Numbered from the stretch's first letter, positions 7,033 to 16,233 are shown. The stretch: DNA of 64,000 nt from Anabaena sp. UHCC 0204 (GCF_009711975.1 NZ_VIKW01000017.1:1-64000), one strand, 5' to 3'. Numbers and translations are program-made. Notes: a model not told the origin generated them from the letters alone.

Positions 7033-9756
7033 ATGCTAAAAGTGAAAAAATTTTCTGAAAAACAAAGCCAGAAATTCTGGTATGGAGTTTTGGCTTGTCT
7101 GACAACTTTACTATGTATATTAGTTTCGCCTGTGGTGGCTAGTAATGTGGACACTCAAGGTTTGACTACATCGGTGGTTGCTTCTGACTTTTCACGGGAT
7201 CTAGAAAACCTCTCTCCTCGTAGGAGAGAGGCCTTGACTACTCCCCTTTCCCTTGTAGGGAAGGGGGCTGGGGGGTTAGGTGATCCATCTCCACAGCAAG
7301 CAGCTAAAAATCTCTATATGAATGGGCGATTTACACAAGCAGTCAAGTTATTACAGCAAGCCTATCAGACCAAGAGCGATCCAGTAGAAAAGGCGGTGAT
7401 TCTGAGTAATTTGGCTCTCAACTTCCACCAATTAGGTCGTATTGATGAAGCAACTAGGGCAATTGAGGATGCGATCGCTATCTTACAAAAGATACCCAAT
7501 TCACCGCAACACCTGCCAGTTTGGGCGCAAGTTTGGGATGTCAAAGGTAATCTGGAACTAGCCAAGGGTAAAGCCGATGTCGCTTTGTCATCTTGGGAAA
7601 CAGCCGCCTCACTCTACCAACAATTAAAAGATAGCAATAGAGCTACCCTCGCTCAAATTAACCAAGCACAAGCATTGCAGAGTTTAGGACTCTATCGCCG
7701 AGAAATTTCTTTACTCCAGAATTTAACAACGGATCTACAAAAACAACCAGACACCCTCGCTAAAGCGGCTAGTTTTCGCAACTTGGGTGAAGCGTTGGCG
7801 CTGGCTGGTGATGTTCAGGAAGCAGAAAAACATTTACAAACCAGTCTGGAAATTGCCCAAAAACTGCAATCACCTGAAGCAATTGCTAAAGCTTACCTGA
7901 GTTTGGGGAATCTTGCTTATATTCCCGGTAGCAGCACAAAACAAAAAAATACTGCTCTGGATCATTACGCAAAAGCAGCCGTTTCATCAACTACTGCGAC
8001 TAGCAAAATCCCTGCCCAACTTAACCGTTTACGCCTATTAATTGAGTTGGAACAATGGCCAGCAGCTAAAGCATTGTATCCCGAAATTCAAAGTCAAATT
8101 GCTGAGTTGCCCCTGGGACGTTCTGCTATTTACGCTCAAGTAAATTTGGCGCAACGCCTTTTAGAAATGAGGCAAAAATTCCCTGAACCCAACCCAGAAA
8201 CAATTGGTAAAATTTTAGCTGTGGCACTTCAGCAGGCGCAACAATTGCAAGATGTACGCTCAGAGTCTTTTGTATTAGGTAATCTGGGACATCTATATGA
8301 ATTATCTCAACAATGGTCTATAGCCCAGGATTTAACCAGACAAGCACTAAATTTATCACAGTCTATTCAAGCACCAGATATTGCCTATCGTTGGCATTGG
8401 CAAATGGGACGTATTCTCTGTCAAGGTAAACCCAGTTGTGAGCAACCGGGAGATATTACAGAAGCGATCGCTGCCTATCAACAAGCATTTAATACTCTAC
8501 AAAATATCCGTGGCGATTTGATTGCTACGAATAAAAATGTGCAGTTTTCTTTTCGGGAAACGGTAGAACCTGTATATCGGCGTTTAGTAGATTTATTACT
8601 GCAATCATCAACACCAAGTCAAGTAAATCTGATCCAGGCTCGCAATGTTATTGAAGCACTGCAAGTAGTGAAATTACAAAACTATTTACAACAAGCTTGT
8701 GAAGATACAAAATTAGCACTCGACAAGGTGATTGATTCTCAAGACCAAACATCGGCTGTTATCTATGCAATCATTTTAGATGACCGTTTAGAAGTTATCC
8801 TCAAGCGGCCTAATAAAGAACTTAGTCATTATGCTACCTCACCTCAAGAGAAAATTGAGGAAGTTCTCAGCCGACTATATGAAAATCTGCAAGAAGTGGG
8901 TAGTTATCCAGAAGTACAACAGGATGGTCAACAAGTATATAAATGGCTGATTCAACCAATAGAAAAAGAGCTAAAGGAAAGCAAAATCAAGAATTTGATT
9001 TTTGTCTTGGATGGTCAGTTTAAAAAAATTCCTATGGCTAGTCTTTATGATGGTCAGCAGTATCTAGTAGAAAAATATTCTGTCTCCTTAGCTTTAGGGT
9101 TACAAGTGCGTGAACCAAAACCTTTAAACAGAGAAACTATGAAAGTTTTGGCTGCTAGTTTAACTAAACCACCAGATAATCAAGAATTTTCTGGTTTTTC
9201 TCCTTTAGCAAATGTTTCAGTCGAAGTGGAGGAAATCAAGAAGACGGGATTAGCCGTGAATTGGATTGCTGACGAAAAATTTACCACAAAAAACTTTAAC
9301 CAAAAGCTAAATAGTTCTAATTTTGAAATAGTACACTTAGCAACTCACGGTCTATTTGGTGCAGGCCGAGAAAATACTTTTGTGGTGACGGCCGATGGGA
9401 AGTTGAAGATAGATGATTTTGATCAATTGTTTACTACCCAAAGCGAAAACCGCACTCATAAAATTGAGTTACTGCTTCTGAGTGCTTGTCAGACAGCTAC
9501 AGGTAATGACCAAGAAGTGATGGGCATTGCTGGAACTATTGTCCAAGCTGGGGCTAGTAGTGCGATCGCCAGTTTGTGGGATCTAGACGATGAAGCCAGC
9601 GTTCCCTTCATTAAAGAATTTTATCAACATTTAGGAAAACCCAACATCAGCCGAGCCGAAGCCCTGCGTTTAGCACAGCAATCTTTACTCAAAAACCCCA
9701 GATATGACCACCCTCGTTATTGGGCCCCTTATGTTTTAGTGGGTAGTTGGCTTTGA
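7033..9756 (+). CDS. Secreted TPR/CHAT-domain protein (caspase-like)
   Basis: I place the start at the ATG at 7033, 11 bases after the TpsB stop, behind GGGGA, because it directly precedes a signal peptide (LACLTTLLCILVSPVVAS). An in-frame ATG at 6973 would overlap the upstream gene by 49 bases. The product is about 907 residues: signal peptide, TPR helices (roughly residues 75-480), then a CHAT domain (about 600-907). The CHAT caspase-like dyad is visible as His in IVHLATHGLFG and Cys in LLLLSACQTATG. CHAT proteins are clan-CD-type proteases or protease-like proteins. In cyanobacteria they often sit beside two-partner secretion genes, so processing or handling of the exoprotein is a reasonable inference. 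An in-frame repeat insertion lies near the mature N-terminus. Confidence 0.88.
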   Translation: MLKVKKFSEKQSQKFWYGVLACLTTLLCILVSPVVASNVDTQGLTTSVVASDFSRDLENLSPRRREALTTPLSLVGKGAGGLGDPSPQQAAKNLYMNGRFTQAVKLLQQAYQTKSDPVEKAVILSNLALNFHQLGRIDEATRAIEDAIAILQKIPNSPQHLPVWAQVWDVKGNLELAKGKADVALSSWETAASLYQQLKDSNRATLAQINQAQALQSLGLYRREISLLQNLTTDLQKQPDTLAKAASFRNLGEALALAGDVQEAEKHLQTSLEIAQKLQSPEAIAKAYLSLGNLAYIPGSSTKQKNTALDHYAKAAVSSTTATSKIPAQLNRLRLLIELEQWPAAKALYPEIQSQIAELPLGRSAIYAQVNLAQRLLEMRQKFPEPNPETIGKILAVALQQAQQLQDVRSESFVLGNLGHLYELSQQWSIAQDLTRQALNLSQSIQAPDIAYRWHWQMGRILCQGKPSCEQPGDITEAIAAYQQAFNTLQNIRGDLIATNKNVQFSFRETVEPVYRRLVDLLLQSSTPSQVNLIQARNVIEALQVVKLQNYLQQACEDTKLALDKVIDSQDQTSAVIYAIILDDRLEVILKRPNKELSHYATSPQEKIEEVLSRLYENLQEVGSYPEVQQDGQQVYKWLIQPIEKELKESKIKNLIFVLDGQFKKIPMASLYDGQQYLVEKYSVSLALGLQVREPKPLNRETMKVLAASLTKPPDNQEFSGFSPLANVSVEVEEIKKTGLAVNWIADEKFTTKNFNQKLNSSNFEIVHLATHGLFGAGRENTFVVTADGKLKIDDFDQLFTTQSENRTHKIELLLLSACQTATGNDQEVMGIAGTIVQAGASSAIASLWDLDDEASVPFIKEFYQHLGKPNISRAEALRLAQQSLLKNPRYDHPRYWAPYVLVGSWL
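7209..7281. repeat. Double-hairpin repeat element inserted in frame in the CHAT gene
   Basis: Hairpin 1 is perfect: CCTCTCTCCT (7209-7218), loop CGT, AGGAGAGAGG (7222-7231). Hairpin 2 is near-perfect: CCCCTTTCCCT (7243-7253), loop TGT, AGGGAAGGGGG (7257-7267). It is followed by CTGGGGGGTTAGGTGATC. This composition is that of short intergenic repeats common in Nostocales, but here it is translated (LSPRRREALTTP, then LVGKGAGGLG) between the signal peptide and the TPR region. Confidence 0.75.
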
Positions 9757-9768
9757 TGTCAATCTTCA

Positions 9769-9893
9769 AATATAGGATTCCGGTTTTGTTTTTGAAATTG
9801 CTTGTGGAGACAGGCAATAGGCAATAGGCAATAGGGTTTTAAGAGATTTAAGTGTACGGGGTTTTTTCAATGAGCAAATAGAAATCCTATATT
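9769..9893. repeat. MITE-like element with 11-base inverted ends in the 304-base gap 9757-10060
   Basis: AATATAGGATT (9769-9779) is the exact inverse of AATCCTATATT (9883-9893), and similarity continues weakly inward. The interior carries about three tandem copies of the heptamer GGCAATA (9813-9833) and no ORF. The rest of the gap (9894-10060) is AT-rich and should hold the promoter of the TIR gene; no clear -35/-10 pair was found. Confidence 0.5.
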
Positions 9894-10060
9894 AAATATA
9901 GTGTATTAAATTGGTGTTGTTAACGAATAGATAAAATGGTAAATTTTACTTAATCAATTAATATCCTCACTACTCTGTCTACGGCTATATCACTGAGACG
10001 TAAGTGATATAAGTAATCGTTCAAAAAACTATGTATGAAAACGAGTATTAATCCTCTAAT

Positions 10061-13000
10061 ATGAATAGCTTTAACAATTCCTTTATTTCTTATGGGAGAG
10101 CAGATAGCAAAACCTTTGCCACTAAGCTGTATCAGCGACTTGTAGAAGCCGGTTTGGAAATTTGGTTCGACCAAAATGATATCCCTTTAGGTGTTGACTT
10201 TCAAAATCAAATAGATGATGGCATTGAGAAAGCTGACAATTTTCTGTTTATCATTGCGCCCCACTCAATTAACTCCCCCTATTGTGGTAAAGAAATAGAC
10301 CTAGCAATCCGCCGTAATAAACGCATTATTCCCTTGCTACACGTAGAACAAATTACTCAGGAAATTTGGCAGGAACGCTATCCTGGACGTGACGCTAGTG
10401 CGTGGGAAGAATATAAAGCCAAGGGTCTACACTCCAGTTTCCCCAATATGCACCCAGCTATTGGCAAAATTAACTGGGTATATTTCCGTGAAGGTATAGA
10501 TGACTTTGAAAAATCCTTTGCGGGACTGCTAGAGCTATGTTCTCGCCATCAAGATTATGTGCATCAACACACATACTTTTTAGCCAAAGCCTTGGAGTGG
10601 GAGCGACAGCAAAAAAACTCACAATACCTGTTAATTGGTGACGAGCGAGTACAGGCTGAAAACTGGTTAAAAATCCGGTTTAAACATGAGCAACCACCAT
10701 GTCAACCAACGGATTTACACTGTGCCTTTATTTGTCAAAGTACCAAGAATGCTAACAACCTGATGACTCAGGTGTTCCTCTCTTACTCAGAAAAAGAGAG
10801 GGAAGTTATGGAAAAAATTGCCAATATCTTGATGCGAGAAAGCTTCACGGTTTGGACAAACAAAACAGATATTCAGTCTGGCGCGGATTTTATCGAGTCA
10901 ATTTATCGCGGTATTGAGGAAGCGGACAATGTTGTGTTTCTGATGTCGCCAGCCTCTTTGCAATCAGAATATTGTCAAATGGAACTGTCTTATGCTTGCT
11001 CGCAGAAAAAACGGATCATTCCTCTGTTAATTGAACAAGTGGAGGTAGAGCAGATTCCTGTTGAACTACGTACCCTACAGTTCATCGACTTGACAGAGCA
11101 ACAACAACAGGAAAAAGATGCCAATATTGACAAGCTAATCAATGTGCTGACTCAAGATGCGGCTTACTACGAACAGCATAAAATCTTATTAATAAAAGCT
11201 CTGAAGTGGGAAAGACAAAAACGCAATTCTAGTATTCTGTTGCGGGGTTATAATCTGAGGCAGGCGGAGGCTTGGTTAAAGATAGCTCAACAAAAAACCC
11301 AACATCAGCCGATACCTCTGCAAGTAGAGTTCATCACCGAAAGTCTCAATCAACCGCCTCTGGTAGCGTTAGATGTATTTATTTCTTACTCTCGCGCTGA
11401 TTCTGATTTTGCCCGCAAGCTTAACGATACATTACAAATTCAAAACAAGACTACTTGGTTTGACCAGGAAAGTATTGCCTCTGGTACTGACTTTGAGCAA
11501 GAGATTTATAAAGGGATAGAAAGCACTAACAACTTCCTATTTATTATTTCGCCAGACTCTATCAGTTCACCCGACTGCCAGGTTGAGGTAGAGTATGCGG
11601 CAAAGTTGAATAAGCGGATTGTGACTGTTTTGTATCGGGAAGTTAATTTTGGGGATCTTTCTCCAGAATTAGCAAAGGTGAAGTGGATTGATTTTTGTCA
11701 GCATGGAGGAGACTTTCTGACTAAATTTGGGGAATTAACCAGAACATTAGATGCAGATCCAGATTATGTGCGATCGCACACTCGGCTGTTCCTCAAAGCC
11801 AAAGAATGGGATGATACTAAACATGACGATAGTTTTTTGCTCCGGGGTAAAGATTTAGTCGCCTCTGAGGAATGGTTGAAGCAGTCTGATAACAAAGAAC
11901 CAGTCCCCACCAATCTACAACTAGAATATCTTGCAGCCAGTCGCGCTCTCCCCTATCGCAAAATCAAGCTCCGCACTGTGCTGCTGACTAGCTTGGCTGT
12001 AACAACAGTTACGTTCATTGCCAGGTTTATCGGATTTACCCAACCTTTGGAACTCGCAGCTTATGACCAGATGATGCTGTTACGCCCTGATGAACCAAAG
12101 GACGAACGATTTTTAATGGTAGATGTTGATCCAGAAAGCCTGGAGAAGTTGAATGAAACTGGCAGATATCCCGGTGGTAGAGGTTCGATTCCTGATGCAG
12201 CTTTAGATGATTTACTCAAAAATCTGTCCCAGCATCAACCTAGTATAATTGGTCTAGATTTCATCCGTGATTTTTCGGCTGAGGGTGGTCTAAAACAACG
12301 TTTGCAGCAAACAAAAAACTTCATTGCAGTCTGCAAAAACAGTTATCAAAATAACTTGGGTGAAAACATTCTTGGCTTTAAACAACCACCAGAAATCCCT
12401 GTAGCGCAAGTTGGGTTTAGTGACTTGGTTGATGATGATGCTAAAGGTGGTCGTTATGTGCGCCGACAATACTTAATGCAAAAGCCAGACCCTAAATATT
12501 GTCAGACACCAGACGCTTTTAGTCTAGTAATTGCTCGTCGCTACCTAGAAGCCCAAGGTCAAGCTTTCACCTCTCCTTTAAATCCCCAAATCTCAAAATA
12601 TGACCAGCCTATGAAGTTTGGCACAACAGAGATTCCTCAACTGCTGGGATTAGGAGGTGGCTACCAAGACATCAATAATCAGCTTCAAGGCTATCAAACG
12701 ATGCTCAAATATCGTACTTTTGGCAGCGACCCCAGTAATTTTGCCCCTAGAGTCAATATTCTGGACGTTTTGGACAATAAAGTTTCTGCTGATCAAATTA
12801 GCAATCGGATTGTACTGATTGGCTTTACAGACAGGCAAAACAGACAAGCTGATTACTGGAGTACACCCTATGGTGACGTTGCTGGAGTAACCTTGCATGG
12901 GCAAATGATCAGTCAGATACTGAGTGCGACCTTAGATAATCGCTCGCTCATCTGGTGGTGGTCTCTTGGTTATGAAACAATTTGGATGTTTGGTTGGGCT

Positions 13001-13207
13001 TTGGTAGGTGGTTTTGTCTGCTGGCAATTTAACCGCACTCTCTATACAAGTATAGCTGTAATAAGCTTTGCTGGCTCCTTATACATTATATGTTCTGTAA
13101 TTTTAATTACCCAAAGCGGTTGGATACCTTTTGTTCCAGCGTTTATGGTATTTTTATTAACAGGTACAATCGTATTGTACTTGACTAATAAACTTCGTAA
13201 AGGATAA
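10061..13207 (+). CDS. Triple-TIR, CHASE2 membrane protein
   Basis: A 1048-residue protein. Three TIR domains begin at about residues 5, 237 and 442 (NSFISYGRADS, VFLSYSEKERE, VFISYSRADSD). Each keeps the conserved C-x-x-E (CGKE, CQME, CQVE), where the Glu aligns with the catalytic residue of TIR NADases. After each TIR comes the same linker: an EW motif, LLxG, then a WLK helix and a Pro-rich turn (for example KAKEWDDTKHDDSFLLRGKD). A membrane segment (VLLTSLAVTTVTFIARFIGF, about 648-667) leads into an extracytoplasmic CHASE2 sensor domain (about 675-960), closed by three further membrane helices. The TIR domains would be cytoplasmic. CHASE2 usually feeds kinases or cyclases, so TIR output is an unusual pairing. 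NADase activity is inference. A DUF928 gene follows after 32 bases, probably in one operon. Confidence 0.88.
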   Translation: MNSFNNSFISYGRADSKTFATKLYQRLVEAGLEIWFDQNDIPLGVDFQNQIDDGIEKADNFLFIIAPHSINSPYCGKEIDLAIRRNKRIIPLLHVEQITQEIWQERYPGRDASAWEEYKAKGLHSSFPNMHPAIGKINWVYFREGIDDFEKSFAGLLELCSRHQDYVHQHTYFLAKALEWERQQKNSQYLLIGDERVQAENWLKIRFKHEQPPCQPTDLHCAFICQSTKNANNLMTQVFLSYSEKEREVMEKIANILMRESFTVWTNKTDIQSGADFIESIYRGIEEADNVVFLMSPASLQSEYCQMELSYACSQKKRIIPLLIEQVEVEQIPVELRTLQFIDLTEQQQQEKDANIDKLINVLTQDAAYYEQHKILLIKALKWERQKRNSSILLRGYNLRQAEAWLKIAQQKTQHQPIPLQVEFITESLNQPPLVALDVFISYSRADSDFARKLNDTLQIQNKTTWFDQESIASGTDFEQEIYKGIESTNNFLFIISPDSISSPDCQVEVEYAAKLNKRIVTVLYREVNFGDLSPELAKVKWIDFCQHGGDFLTKFGELTRTLDADPDYVRSHTRLFLKAKEWDDTKHDDSFLLRGKDLVASEEWLKQSDNKEPVPTNLQLEYLAASRALPYRKIKLRTVLLTSLAVTTVTFIARFIGFTQPLELAAYDQMMLLRPDEPKDERFLMVDVDPESLEKLNETGRYPGGRGSIPDAALDDLLKNLSQHQPSIIGLDFIRDFSAEGGLKQRLQQTKNFIAVCKNSYQNNLGENILGFKQPPEIPVAQVGFSDLVDDDAKGGRYVRRQYLMQKPDPKYCQTPDAFSLVIARRYLEAQGQAFTSPLNPQISKYDQPMKFGTTEIPQLLGLGGGYQDINNQLQGYQTMLKYRTFGSDPSNFAPRVNILDVLDNKVSADQISNRIVLIGFTDRQNRQADYWSTPYGDVAGVTLHGQMISQILSATLDNRSLIWWWSLGYETIWMFGWALVGGFVCWQFNRTLYTSIAVISFAGSLYIICSVILITQSGWIPFVPAFMVFLLTGTIVLYLTNKLRKG

Positions 13208-13239
13208 CTTTACACAGCAAATTAAGAGGTAACTGAAAA

Positions 13240-14007
13240 ATGCGTTGTCAAAAATTATTGCCCTGGCGATCAATTGTTTTTATCTGCACGCTAACAACTG
13301 TCTTTTACTTTAATTTTTCGTTGCCCCTTTTTATTCAAAAAGCTCAAGCCCAGAATTTGTTTGAGCGAGTCAATCGGATGTTTTCTGGTTCGAGGAGTGA
13401 GGGTAATGCGTCTGGACGTTCACGGGGAGGGGCGACGCGATCGCAATGTTCTCAAATAGATAGCAACAACCTCATCGCTTTAGTTCCTAAGAATCATGGT
13501 GGTTTAACTACTCAAGAGTACCCCCAGTTCTGGTTTTATTTACCCTTTGGTGGTGATTCCCAGTCGCCTCCAGCCAAATTTAGATTATTGGATGAGCAAA
13601 AAAAGTCTGTTTTGACAAAGCCATTGCTGTTCTCTTTACCAGAAAAAAAAGGCATTGTCAGCATTAGTTTACCCTCTACCGAAAAAGCATTATCAGTAGG
13701 TGAAAAATACTATTGGTACTTGAATATTACTTGTGTTAACCCTGAAGGACTTAATACCAATATCAGCGTTAATGGCTGGATTCAGCGAGTTGAAGCTAGT
13801 TCTGACATAGTAAATAATATACAAGAACCCGGAAATCAACCACAGTACATTCCTGATGCAGAACAGGATATTTGGTATGAAACCGTTAGTCAATTAGCTC
13901 ACAACCGTGTCGTTTATCAGCAAGGATGGACTAATTTATTATCACTTTTTCAGCTTCAGGAATTCGCTAATTCCCCTGTTTATGAACTCCAACGACAAAA
14001 GGAGTAA
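13240..14007 (+). CDS. DUF928 family secreted protein
   Basis: A 255-residue protein with an N-terminal signal peptide (IVFICTLTTVFYFNFSLPLFI, cleavage near AQAQN at about residue 38), then a Ser/Gly/Arg-rich stretch. The DUF928 domain begins with NLIALVPKNHGGLTTQEYPQ and FWFYLPFG, which is the diagnostic pattern of this cyanobacterial family. It lies 32 bases after the TIR/CHASE2 gene on the same strand. DUF928 genes are often found beside CHASE2 or CHAT genes in cyanobacteria, so a periplasmic partner of the CHASE2 sensor is plausible. The biochemical function is unknown. No lipobox or membrane anchor besides the signal peptide. Confidence 0.8.
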   Translation: MRCQKLLPWRSIVFICTLTTVFYFNFSLPLFIQKAQAQNLFERVNRMFSGSRSEGNASGRSRGGATRSQCSQIDSNNLIALVPKNHGGLTTQEYPQFWFYLPFGGDSQSPPAKFRLLDEQKKSVLTKPLLFSLPEKKGIVSISLPSTEKALSVGEKYYWYLNITCVNPEGLNTNISVNGWIQRVEASSDIVNNIQEPGNQPQYIPDAEQDIWYETVSQLAHNRVVYQQGWTNLLSLFQLQEFANSPVYELQRQKE

Positions 14008-14217
14008 ATCAAATTATTTAAGAGGCTATTTATATTGTGGTCAAGGTGTGACTTGAATGAAAAAATGCTTAACGGGTAACAAGGCGGTTGAATATGAGAT
14101 GTGGCAATAATTTGAGAAAATAAGAAGGTGCGTTTGCCCTGATATCATGACTTTTGAAAGCAATAGCGCTAAGTAGGTAAACTACTATTCAAAAAGTGAT
14201 ATTTTTATGTAAGATGC

Positions 14218-14330
14218 CTTATGTGAGTTGAAAATATTGTTGTTTTATAAGGGTTTTCAGACTTCCCTAAAACGGTAATTCCAGAATCATCAACGGTATT
14301 ACAAGGGTTGCACCATTTAATTCACATAAG
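14218..14330. repeat. Inverted-repeat element in the 364-base gap 14008-14371
   Basis: CTTATGTGAGTTGAA (14218-14232) pairs with TTTAATTCACATAAG (14316-14330) at 13 of 15 positions, enclosing about 83 bases without an ORF. It looks like a small non-autonomous element or insertion-sequence remnant. The rest of the gap shows no recognisable gene or RNA. Confidence 0.45.
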
Positions 14331-14371
14331 CCGTGTAAGTATAGCTAGAAGCTTTTGAGAAATTTAAAACT

Positions 14372-15778
14372 ATGGCTAAGAAAAACGACTATCGTCAATA
14401 CCTTAAACAGAGCTTCTCTGGACTTATTGACCGGCTCGACTTGTCAGACTTGCGAAAAGACTTTCTGAAAAATCGCTGGCTCGACCAAGTAATGTGGCTG
14501 GAGGGACGAGCCACCAAAGAACGCAATGCTCATCACAATCTCAGAATGATTACCATCATTGGCGGGGTAATTGTCCCGGCACTAATTGGTTTTCAGAAGG
14601 GGAACCAGAAGTGGCAGGAAATTGCTGGCTGGTCGGCTTTCGGTTTAAGTCAAGTAGTAGCTGTTTCTGCTGCGGTTGAAGAGTTTTTTGGTCATGGTGA
14701 GAAGTACCGCAGCTATCGTAATACTGCCGAAGGCTTAAAAATTGAGGGGTGGCAATTTTTCCAAATGGCTGGACCCTATCGTCAATTTAAGACCCACTCC
14801 GATGCCTACACGATTTTTGCTGAACGCGTTGAACAGTATATTCAGCAAGACTTACAGGGCTTTATTTCCCAATTAACAGAACGACAAGAGGCAGGCAATA
14901 AGCAGACACAAGAAACAGCCACAAAGAATACTGAACTTGCCCTAGAAAATCTCAACGAGCAGTTGCAGTTACGGGCGCAGTATGAAGCCCAACTTAAGGA
15001 AGTAGAAGCCGAGAAGCAGCGCATCCAAACCGAAAGGCAGCAGTTGGAACAAGAGCGCTCTGCTATACAACAGAGCGATAAAGAAAAACCAGCGCTTCTG
15101 TCAGCCCAATCAGATAAGCAACCTGATTTAAGTCCTGTTGGTAATTTATGGCAAGAGGATGAAGAAGATCGTGACAGCACCAGCCTCAACGCTGATTCAG
15201 TAAAGTATCTCAGTGCTAACGAGATTTTGGCTAAGATTAAGAACAATCCTATCAGCAGGAACGGTACAGCAGCAACCCAGCCCACGGAAACGAAACAAGT
15301 CTCCACAAGTATACCTATGTGTGGAGTCGAGCTAATTAAAAAGTTTGAAGGTTGCTATCTTAATGCATACCCAGATCCTTTAAGTGGAGGGCTACCAATC
15401 ACAATTGGCTGGGGTACGACTAGGAAACGTGACGGTAGTCCGTGGTACATGGGAGATAGTATTTCCCAACAACAAGCTGATGAGTTGTTGATTTATCAGT
15501 TGGAAACAAGCTACTTACCCGATTTAATGAAAATACCTTCCTGGGGCGAACTCAACCCTAACCAACAAGGGGCATTACTCAGCTTTGGCTACAACTTGGG
15601 GAGTAAATTTTACGGTGCCTCTAATTTTGAGTCTATGACTAGAGTCTTAAAGAATCGTGATTGGGCTAATATCCGCGAAACTTTCATCAAGTATCGCAAT
15701 CCTGGATCAAATGTTGAGCAAGGACTGAGGAGACGAAGAGAAGCTGAAGCTGAACTATTTCTGAAACCCTACCCCTAA
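14372..15778 (+). CDS. SLATT (DUF4231) membrane domain fused to a GH24 lysozyme
   Basis: A 468-residue fusion. The N-terminal 165 residues match the DUF4231/SLATT plan: a helix with RWLDQVMWLEGRA, two membrane segments (MITIIGGVIVPALIGF, about 57-72, and IAGWSAFGLSQVVAVSAA, about 83-100), then EKYRSYRNTAEGLKIEGWQF. A coiled coil follows (about 185-240, rich in Glu/Gln/Lys), then a low-complexity linker. Residues about 318-465 form a phage-type muramidase: ELIKKFEG with Glu326, YPDP with Asp335 nine residues later, and ITIGWGTT, the E-D-T catalytic arrangement of T4-type lysozymes. SLATT domains are predicted pore-forming effectors in conflict systems; a lysozyme tail is unusual. There is no signal peptide, so how the enzyme would reach the wall is unclear. 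Downstream genes also carry wall-active domains. Confidence 0.85.
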   Translation: MAKKNDYRQYLKQSFSGLIDRLDLSDLRKDFLKNRWLDQVMWLEGRATKERNAHHNLRMITIIGGVIVPALIGFQKGNQKWQEIAGWSAFGLSQVVAVSAAVEEFFGHGEKYRSYRNTAEGLKIEGWQFFQMAGPYRQFKTHSDAYTIFAERVEQYIQQDLQGFISQLTERQEAGNKQTQETATKNTELALENLNEQLQLRAQYEAQLKEVEAEKQRIQTERQQLEQERSAIQQSDKEKPALLSAQSDKQPDLSPVGNLWQEDEEDRDSTSLNADSVKYLSANEILAKIKNNPISRNGTAATQPTETKQVSTSIPMCGVELIKKFEGCYLNAYPDPLSGGLPITIGWGTTRKRDGSPWYMGDSISQQQADELLIYQLETSYLPDLMKIPSWGELNPNQQGALLSFGYNLGSKFYGASNFESMTRVLKNRDWANIRETFIKYRNPGSNVEQGLRRRREAEAELFLKPYP

Positions 15779-15897
15779 TGGTCTAGCATTTAAATTTTGA
15801 GGGATTAATTTAGCTAAATACCAGTAAACACGCTTTGAAACACAATAAATTTGCTTCAGTAAACAAAAAATAAAGGCGATCGCCGCAGGACAAAATT

Positions 15898-16233
15898 ATG
15901 ATTCGTAACAGCAACAAGTATTCAATCAACGTAGACAAAATAGGAACAGATGTGGCGATTAGCATTTCTTTGGAAATAGAAATGAGTCCTGAGCTAATCG
16001 ATCTGCTGTTACGTGACTTAAGAAGCGATGTCAGAGACTTTAATGAAGCCCGTATCCTAACTGAAATCATCCGCGACCCTATAATCATCTATAGCCTCTG
16101 CCGACGCATAGAACAGGTTAAAAATCAAGACCTTATATATGAAGAAACCCAGCATGGAGACATGAACAATCAACAGCTAACAAATCAAAACTGGAGTTTG
16201 AACACAGCAAGCTATACTTCAAACGACTCATAG
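15898..16233 (+). CDS. Small protein of unknown function
   Basis: An open frame of 111 residues beginning at ATG 15898, between two wall-enzyme genes on the same strand. It is acidic-to-neutral, with a beta-like N-terminus (YSINVDKIGTDVAISISLEIEM), then helices (LIDLLLRDLRSDVRDFNEARILTEIIRDP), and a polar tail of Gln, Asn and Ser. I recognise no family, signal peptide or membrane helix. Its position suggests it could belong with the SLATT-lysozyme gene (119 bases upstream), but there is no direct proof it is expressed. Confidence 0.5.
   Translation: MIRNSNKYSINVDKIGTDVAISISLEIEMSPELIDLLLRDLRSDVRDFNEARILTEIIRDPIIIYSLCRRIEQVKNQDLIYEETQHGDMNNQQLTNQNWSLNTASYTSNDS

Noticed and set aside
14842-15306. 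Minus-strand ORF of 154 residues rich in Ser and Cys
   Set aside because: It is the antisense of the coiled-coil and linker part of the SLATT-lysozyme gene; its composition reflects Gln/Glu codons read backwards.
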